A DNA stretch of 64,000 bases from Leptospirales bacterium (lineage in GTDB: Bacteria; Spirochaetota; Leptospiria; Leptospirales; Leptonemataceae). The DNA lies in the NCBI GenBank assembly GCA_019694655.1, contig JAIBBN010000002.1, forward strand, positions 186,001 to 250,000, written 5' to 3'. Both the position numbers and the translations under genes were made by a program. Below are positions 1 through 9,313 of this stretch, piece by piece. The notes below the pieces were generated by a model. It worked only from the letters and a program-made list of their open reading frames with translations, ran no database searches and had not been told where the DNA came from. The first letter of the stretch is position 1. Each line of letters starts with the position of its first letter.

Positions 1-2
1 TT

Positions 3-1397
3 CTGTTTTGCGGAGTATTGTCGCTGCTGTTGCTCTTGTGGATGGGCGCTTTCATTGGTCCGGCCAGCGCTCGTTCCCGCGAAGATTTCCAGAACTGGCT
101 GAAGACCTACCACAGTCTGAGCATGGTGCAAACCGGTCGATTTGTCGGCGGCGCGGGCATCGAAACTGGCTCCTTTGACGGCCAGGATATCTATGCTGAA
201 CGTCGCGATGGCGATCGTTTGATCAACGTCCAGATCCGCCGCTGGCATAGCCAGATGGATCATGCCATTCAGGTTCAGGTGCTGGGCGCGAGCATTCCAA
301 TCGGAAAGGGCTATCTCACTCAGATCATTCAGGCGCACAGCGGCGAGCTGCTGTCGCGACGGCGTAATGATGGAACGCTGGAAAAGATCATACGCCTTGA
401 GCGCGGCTTCAGCATCGAGCAAGATGAAGAACAGCGGACTATTCAGATTACGCGCTTTGAAAATGGCAGTATGGATTACGTAATTCCGCCGCCGCCGGAA
501 CAACTCGGTCGAATCGATGTACGGCCGGACAATTTTACTTTGCCGGAGCTTTTGCAGCAAATCGAACAATTTGACAATGGCGGATACAAGATCAATCCGC
601 TGGCAATCCTTGGCGCTCTGGCCCCGCAGGTGAGGGAAGGCGAAGGCCTTGCCGGCCTTGGCGGCGCCGGAGGGCTGCCGCCTGGCGTGCCAGAATCGAT
701 TGAGCTGCCTTCCATCAATCGAATGGAAGAAATATCAGAGCAGATGCGCTGGCAAATGATGTTGCCTCCGGATAAGATGCGTCTGCCGCCCGAGCTGGAA
801 TCCGTGCCGCCGGAAATGCGTCAGAGCTTTGCTTTGATGCTTACAACTTTTATCGATGATGCCAAAAAGACGCAGGCGCGGTTTGCTTACGAAGTGCAAA
901 ATCGCCTGGCGATGCCGGTAGCCTGTCTGCTGTTCTTTTTTGTTTCCTTTCCGCTTGGGCTGACCGCAAAGCGAGCAGGCAAAGGAATGGGAGTGGTTCA
1001 GGCGCTGGTAATTTTTTTCAGTTACTTTGGACTGAGCGCCCAGGCGGCGACACAGGCCTACTCTGGAAAGCTTTCGGCAGTGGCCGCAGGCTGGCTGCCG
1101 GTACTGGCGCTCCTTACTTTCGCGCTCTATGTAACCGGTCGAAAGACAGATGGTTACAGTCCGCTCTACTTTCTGACGCGGCCCTTTCGCCGCGCTCTGG
1201 GGTGGCTCCTGTCGCCGCTGAGCAGACAGCTTGAGCCGGACCGCCCGCTGGGTCGGCGCTGGCTTGCGATTCGGCGCAGTCCAACGGCGCTTCGATGGCA
1301 GAATGAATTTGAGGTGCGTAAGGAACAGCTGCTGCTGTGGCTGGAAGAGCGGTATACAAAACTGCGCAATCGTCTGGGCGCCGGCGCTTCGGCCTGA
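3..1397 (+). CDS. LptF/LptG-family LPS export permease, 5' truncated
   Basis: The reading frame is open from the window edge, so the true start and the first membrane helices lie outside. What remains is a long periplasmic, mostly beta domain followed near residues 295-380 by three membrane helices. This C-terminal block contains the family pattern of an Arg and Pro before a helix, then FPLGLTAKR and a final helix after a GKLSA-like loop. LptF and LptG pair with the LptB ATPase and pull lipopolysaccharide out of the inner membrane. The periplasmic part carries a Gly/Pro-rich insertion around residues 215-230, which is longer than I expect for LptF or LptG. About 80 further residues, rich in Arg, follow the last helix and are probably cytoplasmic. 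Assignment to LptF or LptG cannot be decided from this fragment. Confidence 0.75.
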   Translation: MFCGVLSLLLLLWMGAFIGPASARSREDFQNWLKTYHSLSMVQTGRFVGGAGIETGSFDGQDIYAERRDGDRLINVQIRRWHSQMDHAIQVQVLGASIPIGKGYLTQIIQAHSGELLSRRRNDGTLEKIIRLERGFSIEQDEEQRTIQITRFENGSMDYVIPPPPEQLGRIDVRPDNFTLPELLQQIEQFDNGGYKINPLAILGALAPQVREGEGLAGLGGAGGLPPGVPESIELPSINRMEEISEQMRWQMMLPPDKMRLPPELESVPPEMRQSFALMLTTFIDDAKKTQARFAYEVQNRLAMPVACLLFFFVSFPLGLTAKRAGKGMGVVQALVIFFSYFGLSAQAATQAYSGKLSAVAAGWLPVLALLTFALYVTGRKTDGYSPLYFLTRPFRRALGWLLSPLSRQLEPDRPLGRRWLAIRRSPTALRWQNEFEVRKEQLLLWLEERYTKLRNRLGAGASA

Positions 1398-1487
1398 TCC
1401 GACGCTCCGGCATTTCGCTTGCAATTTGCAGGGTGCGGCCTTGAGAATGGCGCCCCCCGCTTGAAAGCTGGCGCGGATTGAAGAATC

Positions 1488-2327
1488 ATGCAAATTGCAC
1501 GCATCTACCACATCAGTAGCCAGCGCAGTCTTCCGGTTGAGGTTGGCATCCGCGGCGGCATGCAAATCGAATCGATGGCCATTGCGCCAGAGGATCTTGC
1601 CGGTCTTCGTCCAAAGCCGGACGAGCTCAGCTTGTTGCTGGTTGAAATGGAAGCCGGCGCCGAACTGTCGACCATGAAGTCGGTGTCCAGCCGAAGCGAT
1701 CTCAACGATCTTCCCAAGCTGCTGCTTTGTCCTGCCAGTTCGTACCGGAGCATTCTTAGCGCAGCGGCGCTGAGCCCCCGGACCTACCTGCTGGACGATA
1801 GCGTACGTCCCGAACACCTGCGCCTGACAATCGAACTCCTGCTGGGTCAGGAGCATTATCGTTTCAGTGTTCGCCAGCTGGCCAATGAAGCGCGCAACCA
1901 ACGCGGCGCCTTTGAAAATGTGCTGGAGATGGCCCGCCGGGAGCTGCAATCGGCGCGCGAAGAGCACGGAGCGCTGCGCGCATTGCTGGAATACGAAGCG
2001 CAGGCCGAGCGCTTTCATCATGGACTGCAGGAGGCCCTGGAGCAGGCCAACAGCCTGCGGGATCGTGAGCTGGTCTCGTTGAAGGGTCAGCTGGAGGCCT
2101 CTGAGCGACTCAGCCAGTTTCGGGATCAGGAATTGCGTGAGGCCAGGTCGGTGGCCAACGCCACGGAGGCGGCCCTGGACCTCAGTCGTGAAGAAAGCCT
2201 GGAGCGTGAGAAGCTTATCACGGCTCTCGACCGATTGCGCTCGCTGACCGATCGAGAGCTGATGGACCTGGTTCGCGAAAACGAGTTGCTTCGACAGAAG
2301 CTTGGGCTGCCGGCGCGTCAGGCCTGA
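1488..2327 (+). CDS. Hypothetical coiled-coil protein
   Basis: I do not recognise this 279-residue protein. The first 120 residues alternate strands and helices (DELSLLLVEME, PKLLLCPAS, SPRTYLLDDS) in a way that loosely resembles a response-regulator receiver fold, but there is no convincing phospho-acceptor Asp set. From about residue 125 to the end it is charged and helical, with heptad-like spacing and repeated D-R-E-L units, so a long coiled coil is expected. There is no signal peptide or membrane helix, so it should be cytoplasmic. It lies 90 bases after the LptF/G-like gene and ends just before the TPR-NHL-VWA gene. A scaffolding or signalling role is only a guess. Confidence 0.6.
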   Translation: MQIARIYHISSQRSLPVEVGIRGGMQIESMAIAPEDLAGLRPKPDELSLLLVEMEAGAELSTMKSVSSRSDLNDLPKLLLCPASSYRSILSAAALSPRTYLLDDSVRPEHLRLTIELLLGQEHYRFSVRQLANEARNQRGAFENVLEMARRELQSAREEHGALRALLEYEAQAERFHHGLQEALEQANSLRDRELVSLKGQLEASERLSQFRDQELREARSVANATEAALDLSREESLEREKLITALDRLRSLTDRELMDLVRENELLRQKLGLPARQA

Positions 2328-2382
2328 GCGGCTCTCGGCGCCCAAGAAGATTGCTTGCCAGCCTTGTGGATTATGTCACCTG

Positions 2383-4530
2383 ATGCGTGTGGGACAGCCC
2401 CAGGGCAGCGGGCGGCGCCAGCGGCGTGCCCGAAGATCTCGGCGATTAGCGGTTGGAGGCATTCTGGCTGCGGGGCTGGCTATTCTTGCGCTGCTGGCGC
2501 TCGGCCTCGGCGGCCTTGCCGCTCAGGAAGTGCCTCGTTTTCGGATTCGGGAGGAGCGGGCGCGCGAACTTTTTGTCAAGGCGCTGTCCTTCTACCATGG
2601 CCAGCAGTATGTTGCGGCGCGCGAGTTTCTCTACAAGTCTCTGGATGTCCAGCCACAGTTTCACCTGGCGCGTCGCTATCTGGGAGACGCTTACTACTAT
2701 TCCGGCGACTGGAATGCCGCCCTCGAGCAGTGGGAGTTCCTGGACGAACTTTCTCAGGGCGCCTATCCGCTGGTGCGTCAACGCAGCGAGCTATTGCGTT
2801 TCTCGCTGAATGAGTATCGCGATCCAGGTCCCTATTCTTTTGTACGCGATTTTCGTCCGCATTCATGGTCCGGACATAGCTTTGCACGGCCTGCAGATGT
2901 GGCAATCGATGAACGAAATCGATCTTATCTGCTCTCATTTGAATCGGCCAACATACTGGTTGTCTCTCCCGGCGGAGAAATTGAATCTGAAATACGCGGC
3001 CCTTTTTACGATCGCCTGAAAGGTCCGGTCGCAATGCAGTTGTTCGACGGACGACTCTACGTCGCCGACTTCAGCGCCGACCGCATTCGCGTTTTTGACC
3101 TTGCCGGCGGCAACGCAGGGGCCTTTGGCGAGCACGGGGTCGGACCGGACGCATTGCTTGGCCCGGCGGGAATTGCAGTCGCCGCCGATGCCATTTATGT
3201 TTCCGATTCAGGCAATCATCGCATCCAGAAGTTTGATCATGCCGGTAAACGCCTGCTGACTATCACAACGGACGGCGTCGGCGCTCCGCTGCGAATGCCG
3301 CTGGGTCTTGCGGCCAGTTCGGAAGGCGAACTCTACGTTGCCGATCGCGAGGATGGGCGCGTTCTGGTCTACGATCACGAAGGCAACTACCTGGAAACGT
3401 TGCAGCACGAAAAAATTCCAGCGCCTGTCGGACTCAGTCTGAGCGGCGACACTTTGATCGTATGCGATGAAAGGAACGGACCGATCTTCTACAATTTGAA
3501 AGACCGCGCCTGGACCTGGCCGGAGTCTTCCCGCGACCACGACGACCGACCCTTGCTCTATCGACGCGCCCACGCCGCCCGCGGCGACGCGCTTGGCGGA
3601 ATGCTGGTTGCGGACTATGATGCAAATCGCTTTGTAATGCTAACCCGCGAGGGATTGCGCATTTCCAATCTGGATATGCGCATCCAGCGCGTTGAGAGCC
3701 GCGATTTTCCGAAAATGGGCGTGTTCCTGACGGTGAACAATCGCCTGGGGTCCAATATCCGCGGCCTCGAGCGCAGTGAATTTCGGTTGTTTGAGAACGA
3801 TCGCCGGATACCAGGCATTCGCGCAGACAATACGGCGCCCTACAACCGTCGTCGCTTGACCGTTCTGGCCGTGGAAAACAGCCCGCAGTTCCAGCAAAAC
3901 TACTCCGCGCAATTGCCCAATACGCTTCGTCCGCTGCTGGACCCGCTGCGCGTGGCCGACCAAATGACGCTGGTGCGCGCCGGCGAACAGGTGCGCCAGG
4001 TCTACCAGGGCCTCGAGCGTCTTCGCATGCTGCGATTGTTACAAAGCGGCGAGACGGCGGAGTCGCCAAATCTTGGCAAGGCGCTGTACGAATCAACCGC
4101 CCTTTTGAGCCGCGAGATTGGACCGCGCAGCGTCATCCTGCTGGTTTCCGGCAAACGTATTGAAGGCGCCTTCAATCAGTATTCCCTGCAGCGGATTGGC
4201 CAATACGCGAGGGCCAATGGCGTGGCCATTGATGTGATCAGCTTTGAGGGCGAGGCGGATGAAGGCGCACGGCTGCAGACCATCGCCGATTACAGCGATC
4301 TGGCGCGCGCAACCGGCGGTCGTTATTACCGCGGTTTTGACGAGTCGGCTCTAAGCGCGATTGACGAGATCTTGCGCAAACGAATTGATCAACGCTATAT
4401 TCTTACTTATCGTTCGGCGATGGAGGCCAGCCTCTCCGGGCGCTACGTGGATATTCGCGTAGAGGCCTCCTTTCAAGATTCGGCGGGCCTGGCCGATTCT
4501 GGATACATCATCCCGGAGCGACCGCAATGA
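2383..4530 (+). CDS. Exported TPR-NHL-VWA domain protein
   Basis: The chosen ATG gives a basic N-terminus (RRQRRARRSRR) followed by one hydrophobic helix of about 25 residues, so the protein is exported or anchored in the inner membrane. Next come TPR-like helices (FYHGQQYVAAREFLYKSL), then a six-bladed NHL-type beta-propeller at about residues 160-420 with repeats such as IYVSDSGNHRIQKFD and LYVADREDGRVLVYD. The C-terminal 270 residues start with a strand pattern typical of VWFA-related proteins (VFLTVNNRLG, EFRLFENDRRIPGI) and continue as a VWA-like domain, though its metal site looks degenerate. The set suggests a periplasmic protein-binding scaffold. It overlaps the next gene in an ATGA junction, so the two are probably translated together. 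A longer reading from 2302 would overlap the upstream gene and seems unlikely. Confidence 0.7.
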   Translation: MRVGQPQGSGRRQRRARRSRRLAVGGILAAGLAILALLALGLGGLAAQEVPRFRIREERARELFVKALSFYHGQQYVAAREFLYKSLDVQPQFHLARRYLGDAYYYSGDWNAALEQWEFLDELSQGAYPLVRQRSELLRFSLNEYRDPGPYSFVRDFRPHSWSGHSFARPADVAIDERNRSYLLSFESANILVVSPGGEIESEIRGPFYDRLKGPVAMQLFDGRLYVADFSADRIRVFDLAGGNAGAFGEHGVGPDALLGPAGIAVAADAIYVSDSGNHRIQKFDHAGKRLLTITTDGVGAPLRMPLGLAASSEGELYVADREDGRVLVYDHEGNYLETLQHEKIPAPVGLSLSGDTLIVCDERNGPIFYNLKDRAWTWPESSRDHDDRPLLYRRAHAARGDALGGMLVADYDANRFVMLTREGLRISNLDMRIQRVESRDFPKMGVFLTVNNRLGSNIRGLERSEFRLFENDRRIPGIRADNTAPYNRRRLTVLAVENSPQFQQNYSAQLPNTLRPLLDPLRVADQMTLVRAGEQVRQVYQGLERLRMLRLLQSGETAESPNLGKALYESTALLSREIGPRSVILLVSGKRIEGAFNQYSLQRIGQYARANGVAIDVISFEGEADEGARLQTIADYSDLARATGGRYYRGFDESALSAIDEILRKRIDQRYILTYRSAMEASLSGRYVDIRVEASFQDSAGLADSGYIIPERPQ

Positions 4531-6524
4531 GTCCAATCCGTCTGGCGCCATTACTTTTGATTGCTCTGCTAAGCGTACCGCTGCAAGGTGAAACGGCCCA
4601 GAGTGCGCTGCGGTTGATGCAGGACGGCGAGCGCGCCCTGTCAGCGGGCGATTTTCGCTCCGCGCTTTACAGCTTCCGCCAGGCCATCGAACGCAATCCG
4701 GCCTCGGCCCGCGCTCAGGCCGGCGCCGGTCAGGCCTGTCTGGGTCTTGGACAGAACGAACGCGCTCGGGAGCATCTGGCGCAGGCTGTGCAGCTTGCGC
4801 CAGGCGATCTCAATTCCAGGATCCGACTGGCCGAGGCGCATATTCGCCTGGGCGAGCTGGCGCCGGCTGAGAAACAATTGATGGAGGTGCGCAAACGCGA
4901 CCCTTCCAATATCGAAAACAACTATTCTCTGGGATTGCTCTATCGAGCGCGCGGCGCAGCGACCCTGGCCGAGTCCTTCTTTCAACGCACGTTACGGCTT
5001 TCGCCGGCCCATGCCGGCGCGATGACCGGGTTGGCGATGGTCTACGCGGATCGCGGCCGCCTTGGCGAGGCGCAAAGGCTGCTGGACCGCGCCAGACAGA
5101 TCAATCCGGGATTGCCGGCCATACCGGCTGCCGAGGGACGCTTGCGCCTGGCAGAGGCCGAAGGGAGTAACGATGGCGCGGAGCGTCGTCGTCTGCTGCA
5201 AATGGCCCACGAGGCATTTCAAACCGCTGCGCGTCTTGCTCCCGAAGACCCGGCGCTGCAACGTCAGCTGGCGGACCTTGAGCTTCAGCTGGGCGACTCC
5301 GAGCAGGCATTGCAACGACTGGATAACAGCGTCGGCCAGTCCGCAGACGCATTGTACGCAGCAGCCGTGGTTGAGCTTGCCGCAGGACGCGCGACGGAGG
5401 CTGTGGAGAAGCTGCAGCGCGCCCTTGGCCGCGACCCGGGCCATCTGCTTGCCGGATTTACGCTGGAGGAGGCGGCGCTGGCCAATCCCGATTTCTTCCC
5501 GCCACAGCATCCATTACGTCGCGAGCTGGCCAGACGTCGCGTGGCCCGCGCCGAAAGGTCGCGCGCTTTGCGACGTCTGGATCTCGTTCAGGCACACGTA
5601 CGACGTGCGCTGGCGCTGGACCCCATGGATGAACGCGCCCTGCGCGAGCAGCTTGAGCAATTTCGTCGCCAGGGGAACTACGAGCGTTTTGTGCAATCAC
5701 TGGAGAGATTGCGTCGGCTTCGACCTGAGGATGCGGGCGTCCGCGGCCGATTGGAGGCGGCCCTGTCCGATCGCAGACGATACCTTTCCTACCGCAGCGG
5801 ACTCCTGGCCCGCGAGCTGGAACCAGAACGAGGCAACTATTCGCGCACTCCGCGTCGGATCTACGTTTTTGATTTCACTCCTAAGGAAAGCTTTCCTTCG
5901 CTTCCAGACGCCGGTCTGCGCATAGCCAGCGCCATTCTGTTCGAGCTTGGGCGAGATGCCCGAGCCATGGCCGCACCGGCTTCTTTTCGTTCAGCGGTGC
6001 GAGCGCTTGCCGAAATGCAGGGCTTGAGTTCGGGACCAGCCGGCGTACTCTATCGTCCGGAGCGAACATCGCTAATAGAAGAGATTGAGGAGCGAAGTTC
6101 GCAGCACGTGGATTATATTGTGCATGGCGCCTACCAGCGTTCGGGAGGCGATGCGATCCGCCTGCAGGTTGAACTGATCGAAAAGGCCTCAGGCGCCCGC
6201 GTGAGCGGTTTCGCGTTGCAGCAAAGCGGCCGCGACGCACTGACAGAATTGGCTTCGCTATGTTCACGACGCATTGTGGATGCCATAGTGCTGCGCGCTG
6301 TTATCGTGCGCAATGATCCTGGCTCGATCTACCTCAACGTGGGGAGCGTCGATGGGGCGGCAGCCAACCAGCAATTCAATGTAATGCGCAATGGGCGTCA
6401 GCTTGGCCGCATCAAGCTTGTCGAAGTATCTGCCTATTTGAGCCGCGCCGTTTCCGTACAGGGCGACGCCGAACAGTACGAAAATGGAGATCTTTCCGTT
6501 CCGGCGCCTCCTTCTCAAAATTGA
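4527..6524 (+). CDS. Exported TPR-repeat protein with C-terminal CsgG/FlgO-like region
   Basis: This 665-residue protein starts with a short signal peptide (LLLIALLSVPLQG) and then about eight TPR units, the clearest within residues 25-330 (ALYSFRQAIERNPASARAQAG, AREHLAQAVQLAPG). After residue 440 the sequence changes to an alpha/beta domain with IYVFDFTPKESFP and VDYIVHGAYQ, which resembles the CsgG, TolB-N or FlgO type of outer-membrane lipoprotein fold. The last 90 residues contain GSIYLNVGSVDGA, as in a C-terminal beta-sandwich. It is translationally coupled to the TPR-NHL-VWA gene, which suggests a shared envelope complex. The 3' end overlaps the end of the convergent M23 peptidase gene by 10 bases. 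The function is not known. Confidence 0.65.
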   Translation: MSPIRLAPLLLIALLSVPLQGETAQSALRLMQDGERALSAGDFRSALYSFRQAIERNPASARAQAGAGQACLGLGQNERAREHLAQAVQLAPGDLNSRIRLAEAHIRLGELAPAEKQLMEVRKRDPSNIENNYSLGLLYRARGAATLAESFFQRTLRLSPAHAGAMTGLAMVYADRGRLGEAQRLLDRARQINPGLPAIPAAEGRLRLAEAEGSNDGAERRRLLQMAHEAFQTAARLAPEDPALQRQLADLELQLGDSEQALQRLDNSVGQSADALYAAAVVELAAGRATEAVEKLQRALGRDPGHLLAGFTLEEAALANPDFFPPQHPLRRELARRRVARAERSRALRRLDLVQAHVRRALALDPMDERALREQLEQFRRQGNYERFVQSLERLRRLRPEDAGVRGRLEAALSDRRRYLSYRSGLLARELEPERGNYSRTPRRIYVFDFTPKESFPSLPDAGLRIASAILFELGRDARAMAAPASFRSAVRALAEMQGLSSGPAGVLYRPERTSLIEEIEERSSQHVDYIVHGAYQRSGGDAIRLQVELIEKASGARVSGFALQQSGRDALTELASLCSRRIVDAIVLRAVIVRNDPGSIYLNVGSVDGAAANQQFNVMRNGRQLGRIKLVEVSAYLSRAVSVQGDAEQYENGDLSVPAPPSQN

Positions 6525-7423
6525 CGGTCGACTTGAATATCAAATTCAACTTCGCTTTTATTGCCGGCCAGATCGCTGGCCTCGACGCGCAGTCGATTGG
6601 CGCCGGCCTTCCAGTCCAGATCGCCCAGATTGTAAAGGTTATGCTGGAAGACCTGGTCAAAGGATCGTTTCCCGCCAAGCAGCCAGCCGTCCGCGCTCAG
6701 CCGTAGTTCATCAAAGCGCATACTCCGACGGGTTTCTTCGTTCAGCTGCCAGCTAAGCGCAAACACACCGCGGCGCGTAAAGGGCTCCAGTCCTGGATCG
6801 ATGATTGTAATCAGGATCGGATAGCGACGCGTCAGTCGGATGTGCTCGGTTCGTCCATGCGACACCAGCGTCGTACCATTGGGTGTTACGATGGCAATTT
6901 GTCCGATGATCGGCGCATTCCTGTCGGCGGCGGACGGCAACAACTGCAGGGGATTGAGCATACGCTGGCCCCAGTCCGCGGCGATAAAGAAATGAAGGTG
7001 CGGACCGCCGCTGTGTCCGGTATTGCCGGTCCGCCCCAGCACTGTTTGCGGCTGAACCGTTCCGCTGCGTTGCGGCGGCTGTTCCGGGTCGCGCAGGTGG
7101 AAGTAGCCGCTCCAGTAGCCGCCGCCATGGTCCAGGATAACAGCATTGCCCGGACCCGGTTCGGAGCGAAAGGGGCTATCGCCGCGGTAGCGCGTAAACA
7201 GGATGCGGCCGGCGGCAACCGGATGCACTGGATCACCCTGGCCTGCTATGTCCAGGCCGCTGTGGAAGCGGTCATTGCGCGATTCGCCAAAGGTCGAAGT
7301 CAGACCGCGCAGTTCGGGATATTCGCCCTTGATCAGCGGCCAACGGAATCGAGGCGCTTGCTGCGCCCCGACGGAGAGCGAAAAGCCCAGAAGCGTTGCC
7401 AGTCCTGCCGCCGACCGCAGCAC
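6515..7423 (-). CDS. M23-family (LytM-like) metallopeptidase, exported
   Basis: The start is a GTG with a strong AGGAGG at 7430-7435, which is better supported than the longer in-frame ATG at 7465. It gives a signal peptide (SAAGLATLLGFSLSVGA) and then the M23 domain at about residues 40-165. The zinc ligands are visible: HSGLDIAGQGD supplies the first His and Asp, and GPHLHFF supplies the final His. A further conserved segment is GYFHL. M23 enzymes cut cross-bridges in peptidoglycan, or act as catalytically dead activators of other hydrolases; here the metal ligands look intact, so activity is likely. The C-terminal 130 residues form a beta-rich domain resembling Ig-like modules (LRVEASDLAGNKSEVEF). 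Confidence 0.8.
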   Translation of the reverse strand: MLRSAAGLATLLGFSLSVGAQQAPRFRWPLIKGEYPELRGLTSTFGESRNDRFHSGLDIAGQGDPVHPVAAGRILFTRYRGDSPFRSEPGPGNAVILDHGGGYWSGYFHLRDPEQPPQRSGTVQPQTVLGRTGNTGHSGGPHLHFFIAADWGQRMLNPLQLLPSAADRNAPIIGQIAIVTPNGTTLVSHGRTEHIRLTRRYPILITIIDPGLEPFTRRGVFALSWQLNEETRRSMRFDELRLSADGWLLGGKRSFDQVFQHNLYNLGDLDWKAGANRLRVEASDLAGNKSEVEFDIQVDRQF

Positions 7424-7538
7424 AACGGTCCTCCTAAAAAGTCCTGGACAGCGACCTGCGCGCATGAACGACTAGTTGCGGCCGCGCCGGAATCTATACA
7501 AGCGGATTTCGGCAGGCAACCCAGGCGAGCCGTCAGCA

Positions 7539-8471
7539 GTGTCCGAGGCCGAAGAAGAAGCTGCAGAAGCAGCGCGCGAAGTAGGCGAGTTGGTTGCGCA
7601 TTGCGGCCAGGGCGACCGTGCGGCGCTGCGGACCTTCTTTGACCGCTTTGCCGAAGACATCTACAATTTCCCGATCAAGGTTTTTCATCTCGACCAGGAC
7701 GCCGGTTCCGATTTTTTTCTGTATGCATTCGAACGCCTCAAGGATGGCGGTCGGTTCCGCTCCTTTCAGGGCCGATCGAGCTTTCGCACGTGGTTCTATA
7801 CTGTTCTGCGCAACCTGGTGATCGACTGGATGCGAACGATCCGTGAAGTGGACACAGTCAACGTCAGTCGCAGTGATGAACGCGGCAACGAAGTGCGTAG
7901 CATCGAGCTGGCGCCCGATCCGCGCAGCCTTGGCGATGACGAGGATCCTTTGCCGGCCGAACTCGGCGAACGGCTTGGCGGCCTGCCCATCGAATTGCGA
8001 ATCGTTTTTAAGTTGAGTTTTATTTACTATATGGAGCTGCAAGATGACGAGCTGCAGTATGCCCTCTCGCGCAGCGGCTTGAGCCAGACAGATCTGCTGC
8101 GTCAGCTTGCGGATTTGCGCCATGAACTGTCGGAGCGAGAGCTGAAGAACCTGGGCGCCGAAGACAAGATTACCTCGCTCTATCTTTCGATTCGTGATCT
8201 CAAGCAAAAGAGAGATCGCCTTCTTTCCCAGGCGGATACCGAGCGCGGAAACGACGCGGGCGAACTGGAACGGATTGAACGGTCGATCGGTAAGAAATAT
8301 GCGCAGCGGGACCGTCTTCTATTGCGAAAAGGCCGGGGACGTTTTATCGTACGAACGCCGTACAAGTTGATCGGACAGCTCCTGAAGCTGCCGGAAGGCT
8401 CTGTTTCGGTGCAGATGATGCGCACCCTGGAGCGGTTGCGCGGCGGGCGCGCCGCCATACAGGGCGCATAA
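7539..8471 (+). CDS. Sigma-70-like factor with region 4 apparently split by an insertion
   Basis: Residues 27-102 match sigma region 2: a helix with DFFLYAFERL, then RFRSFQGRSSFRTWFYTVLRN and LVIDWMR, which is the ECF-type core-binding and -10 binding pattern. The start of region 4 is recognisable as LPIELRIVFKLSF near residue 150. The helix-turn-helix that normally follows at once is instead found at the C-terminus, YKLIGQLLKLPEGSVSVQMM then TLERLR. Between them lie about 105 charged residues, part of which looks like a coiled-coil hairpin. I chose the GTG at 7539 because residues before it are not domain-like; a TTG at 7476 in the same frame is possible. It is divergent from the M23 peptidase and followed by an unknown gene that may regulate it. 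Confidence 0.7.
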   Translation: MSEAEEEAAEAAREVGELVAHCGQGDRAALRTFFDRFAEDIYNFPIKVFHLDQDAGSDFFLYAFERLKDGGRFRSFQGRSSFRTWFYTVLRNLVIDWMRTIREVDTVNVSRSDERGNEVRSIELAPDPRSLGDDEDPLPAELGERLGGLPIELRIVFKLSFIYYMELQDDELQYALSRSGLSQTDLLRQLADLRHELSERELKNLGAEDKITSLYLSIRDLKQKRDRLLSQADTERGNDAGELERIERSIGKKYAQRDRLLLRKGRGRFIVRTPYKLIGQLLKLPEGSVSVQMMRTLERLRGGRAAIQGA

Positions 8472-8538
8472 TTTTCCAGGGCGCCGCAAAAAAGTTACGT
8501 CTAAAATAGATAGAATCGATGAGTGTTCGGAGCGAATC

Positions 8539-9306
8539 ATGAGCGGCGAGTCCTGGGAGCAGTGGCTTCAACAATTGCTTGAGCAGCCTGATACGGCCTA
8601 TGATCGGGCGGCGGAGGATGGGCGCGCCCGGGCCCGGCTCTTCCGGCTGGAAGAGGGCCTTGCCGCTCTTTCCGCTCTGGCCTCCGAGCAGGCGTTGCCC
8701 GAGGATGATTCGCTGGCCGCAATGGCCGATGCACTTTCCAGAGGGGAGCAGCTGCCGCCGCTGACTTCGGCGCAAATGGTCACAATGCAGCGTATCCTGG
8801 AACTCAAGCGACGAATGGCCGGAGAATTGGCGCCACTGCCGGAAGCTCTTGCGGCCGCGGTGGACCGCGGCCTTGGAGTCGAAACTCCCCCTCGGAAAAC
8901 GCCAGATCTGATCATTGAATTGGCAGGCGCCGGCCTGCGCGCAATCCGACAGGTCCTCAGCGGCCTCTCCCTGGAAAACGCAGCGCCGGTCGCTGTCCGA
9001 AATCCAGCGCTTGCCGAAACCTTGCGCCGCGTAGAACTCATGGATCAAGCGCGTACGCGCAGCGGAGACAAGGCAGGACTGAGCTACAGCTTGCTGCGCG
9101 AATCTGAAAGCAGCGTTACACTTCAGCTTTCCGCGGCGGCGCCCAGCGCTACCCGCATCGAATTGCGTCGGGATGGTCGAATGATTGATTCCCGTCAGTC
9201 AAATGGCGCGATAGAAGTGGAATTTGCTAAACTGAGCGCCGGCCAGTACGAATTGCAGTTGAGCGGCGGCCTGGATCGGACGCTTGTTTTCTGGATCGAG
9301 GCCTGA
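8539..9306 (+). CDS. Hypothetical protein, possible partner of the adjacent sigma-like factor
   Basis: This 255-residue protein has no family I recognise. An ATG preceded by GGAG sets the start. The first 140 residues are helical and acidic, with a short segment (LTSAQMVTMQRILELKRRM) that could pack like an anti-sigma helix bundle. The last 90 residues look like beta strands (SSVTLQLSAAA, TRIELRRDGR, GQYELQLSG). There is no membrane helix, signal peptide or zinc-binding HxxxCxxC motif, so it is not a typical ZAS anti-sigma factor. It begins 67 bases after the sigma-like gene on the same strand. That position is the only basis for proposing a regulatory role. A short weak hairpin follows it. 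Confidence 0.55.
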   Translation: MSGESWEQWLQQLLEQPDTAYDRAAEDGRARARLFRLEEGLAALSALASEQALPEDDSLAAMADALSRGEQLPPLTSAQMVTMQRILELKRRMAGELAPLPEALAAAVDRGLGVETPPRKTPDLIIELAGAGLRAIRQVLSGLSLENAAPVAVRNPALAETLRRVELMDQARTRSGDKAGLSYSLLRESESSVTLQLSAAAPSATRIELRRDGRMIDSRQSNGAIEVEFAKLSAGQYELQLSGGLDRTLVFWIEA

Positions 9307-9313
9307 CCGCCGC

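Noticed and set aside
735-2345. 536-codon open frame on the minus strand
   Set aside because: It runs antisense to the LptF/G-like gene and the coiled-coil gene, has no domain pattern, and is Gln/Arg-rich as expected from the reverse of GC-rich coding sequence.
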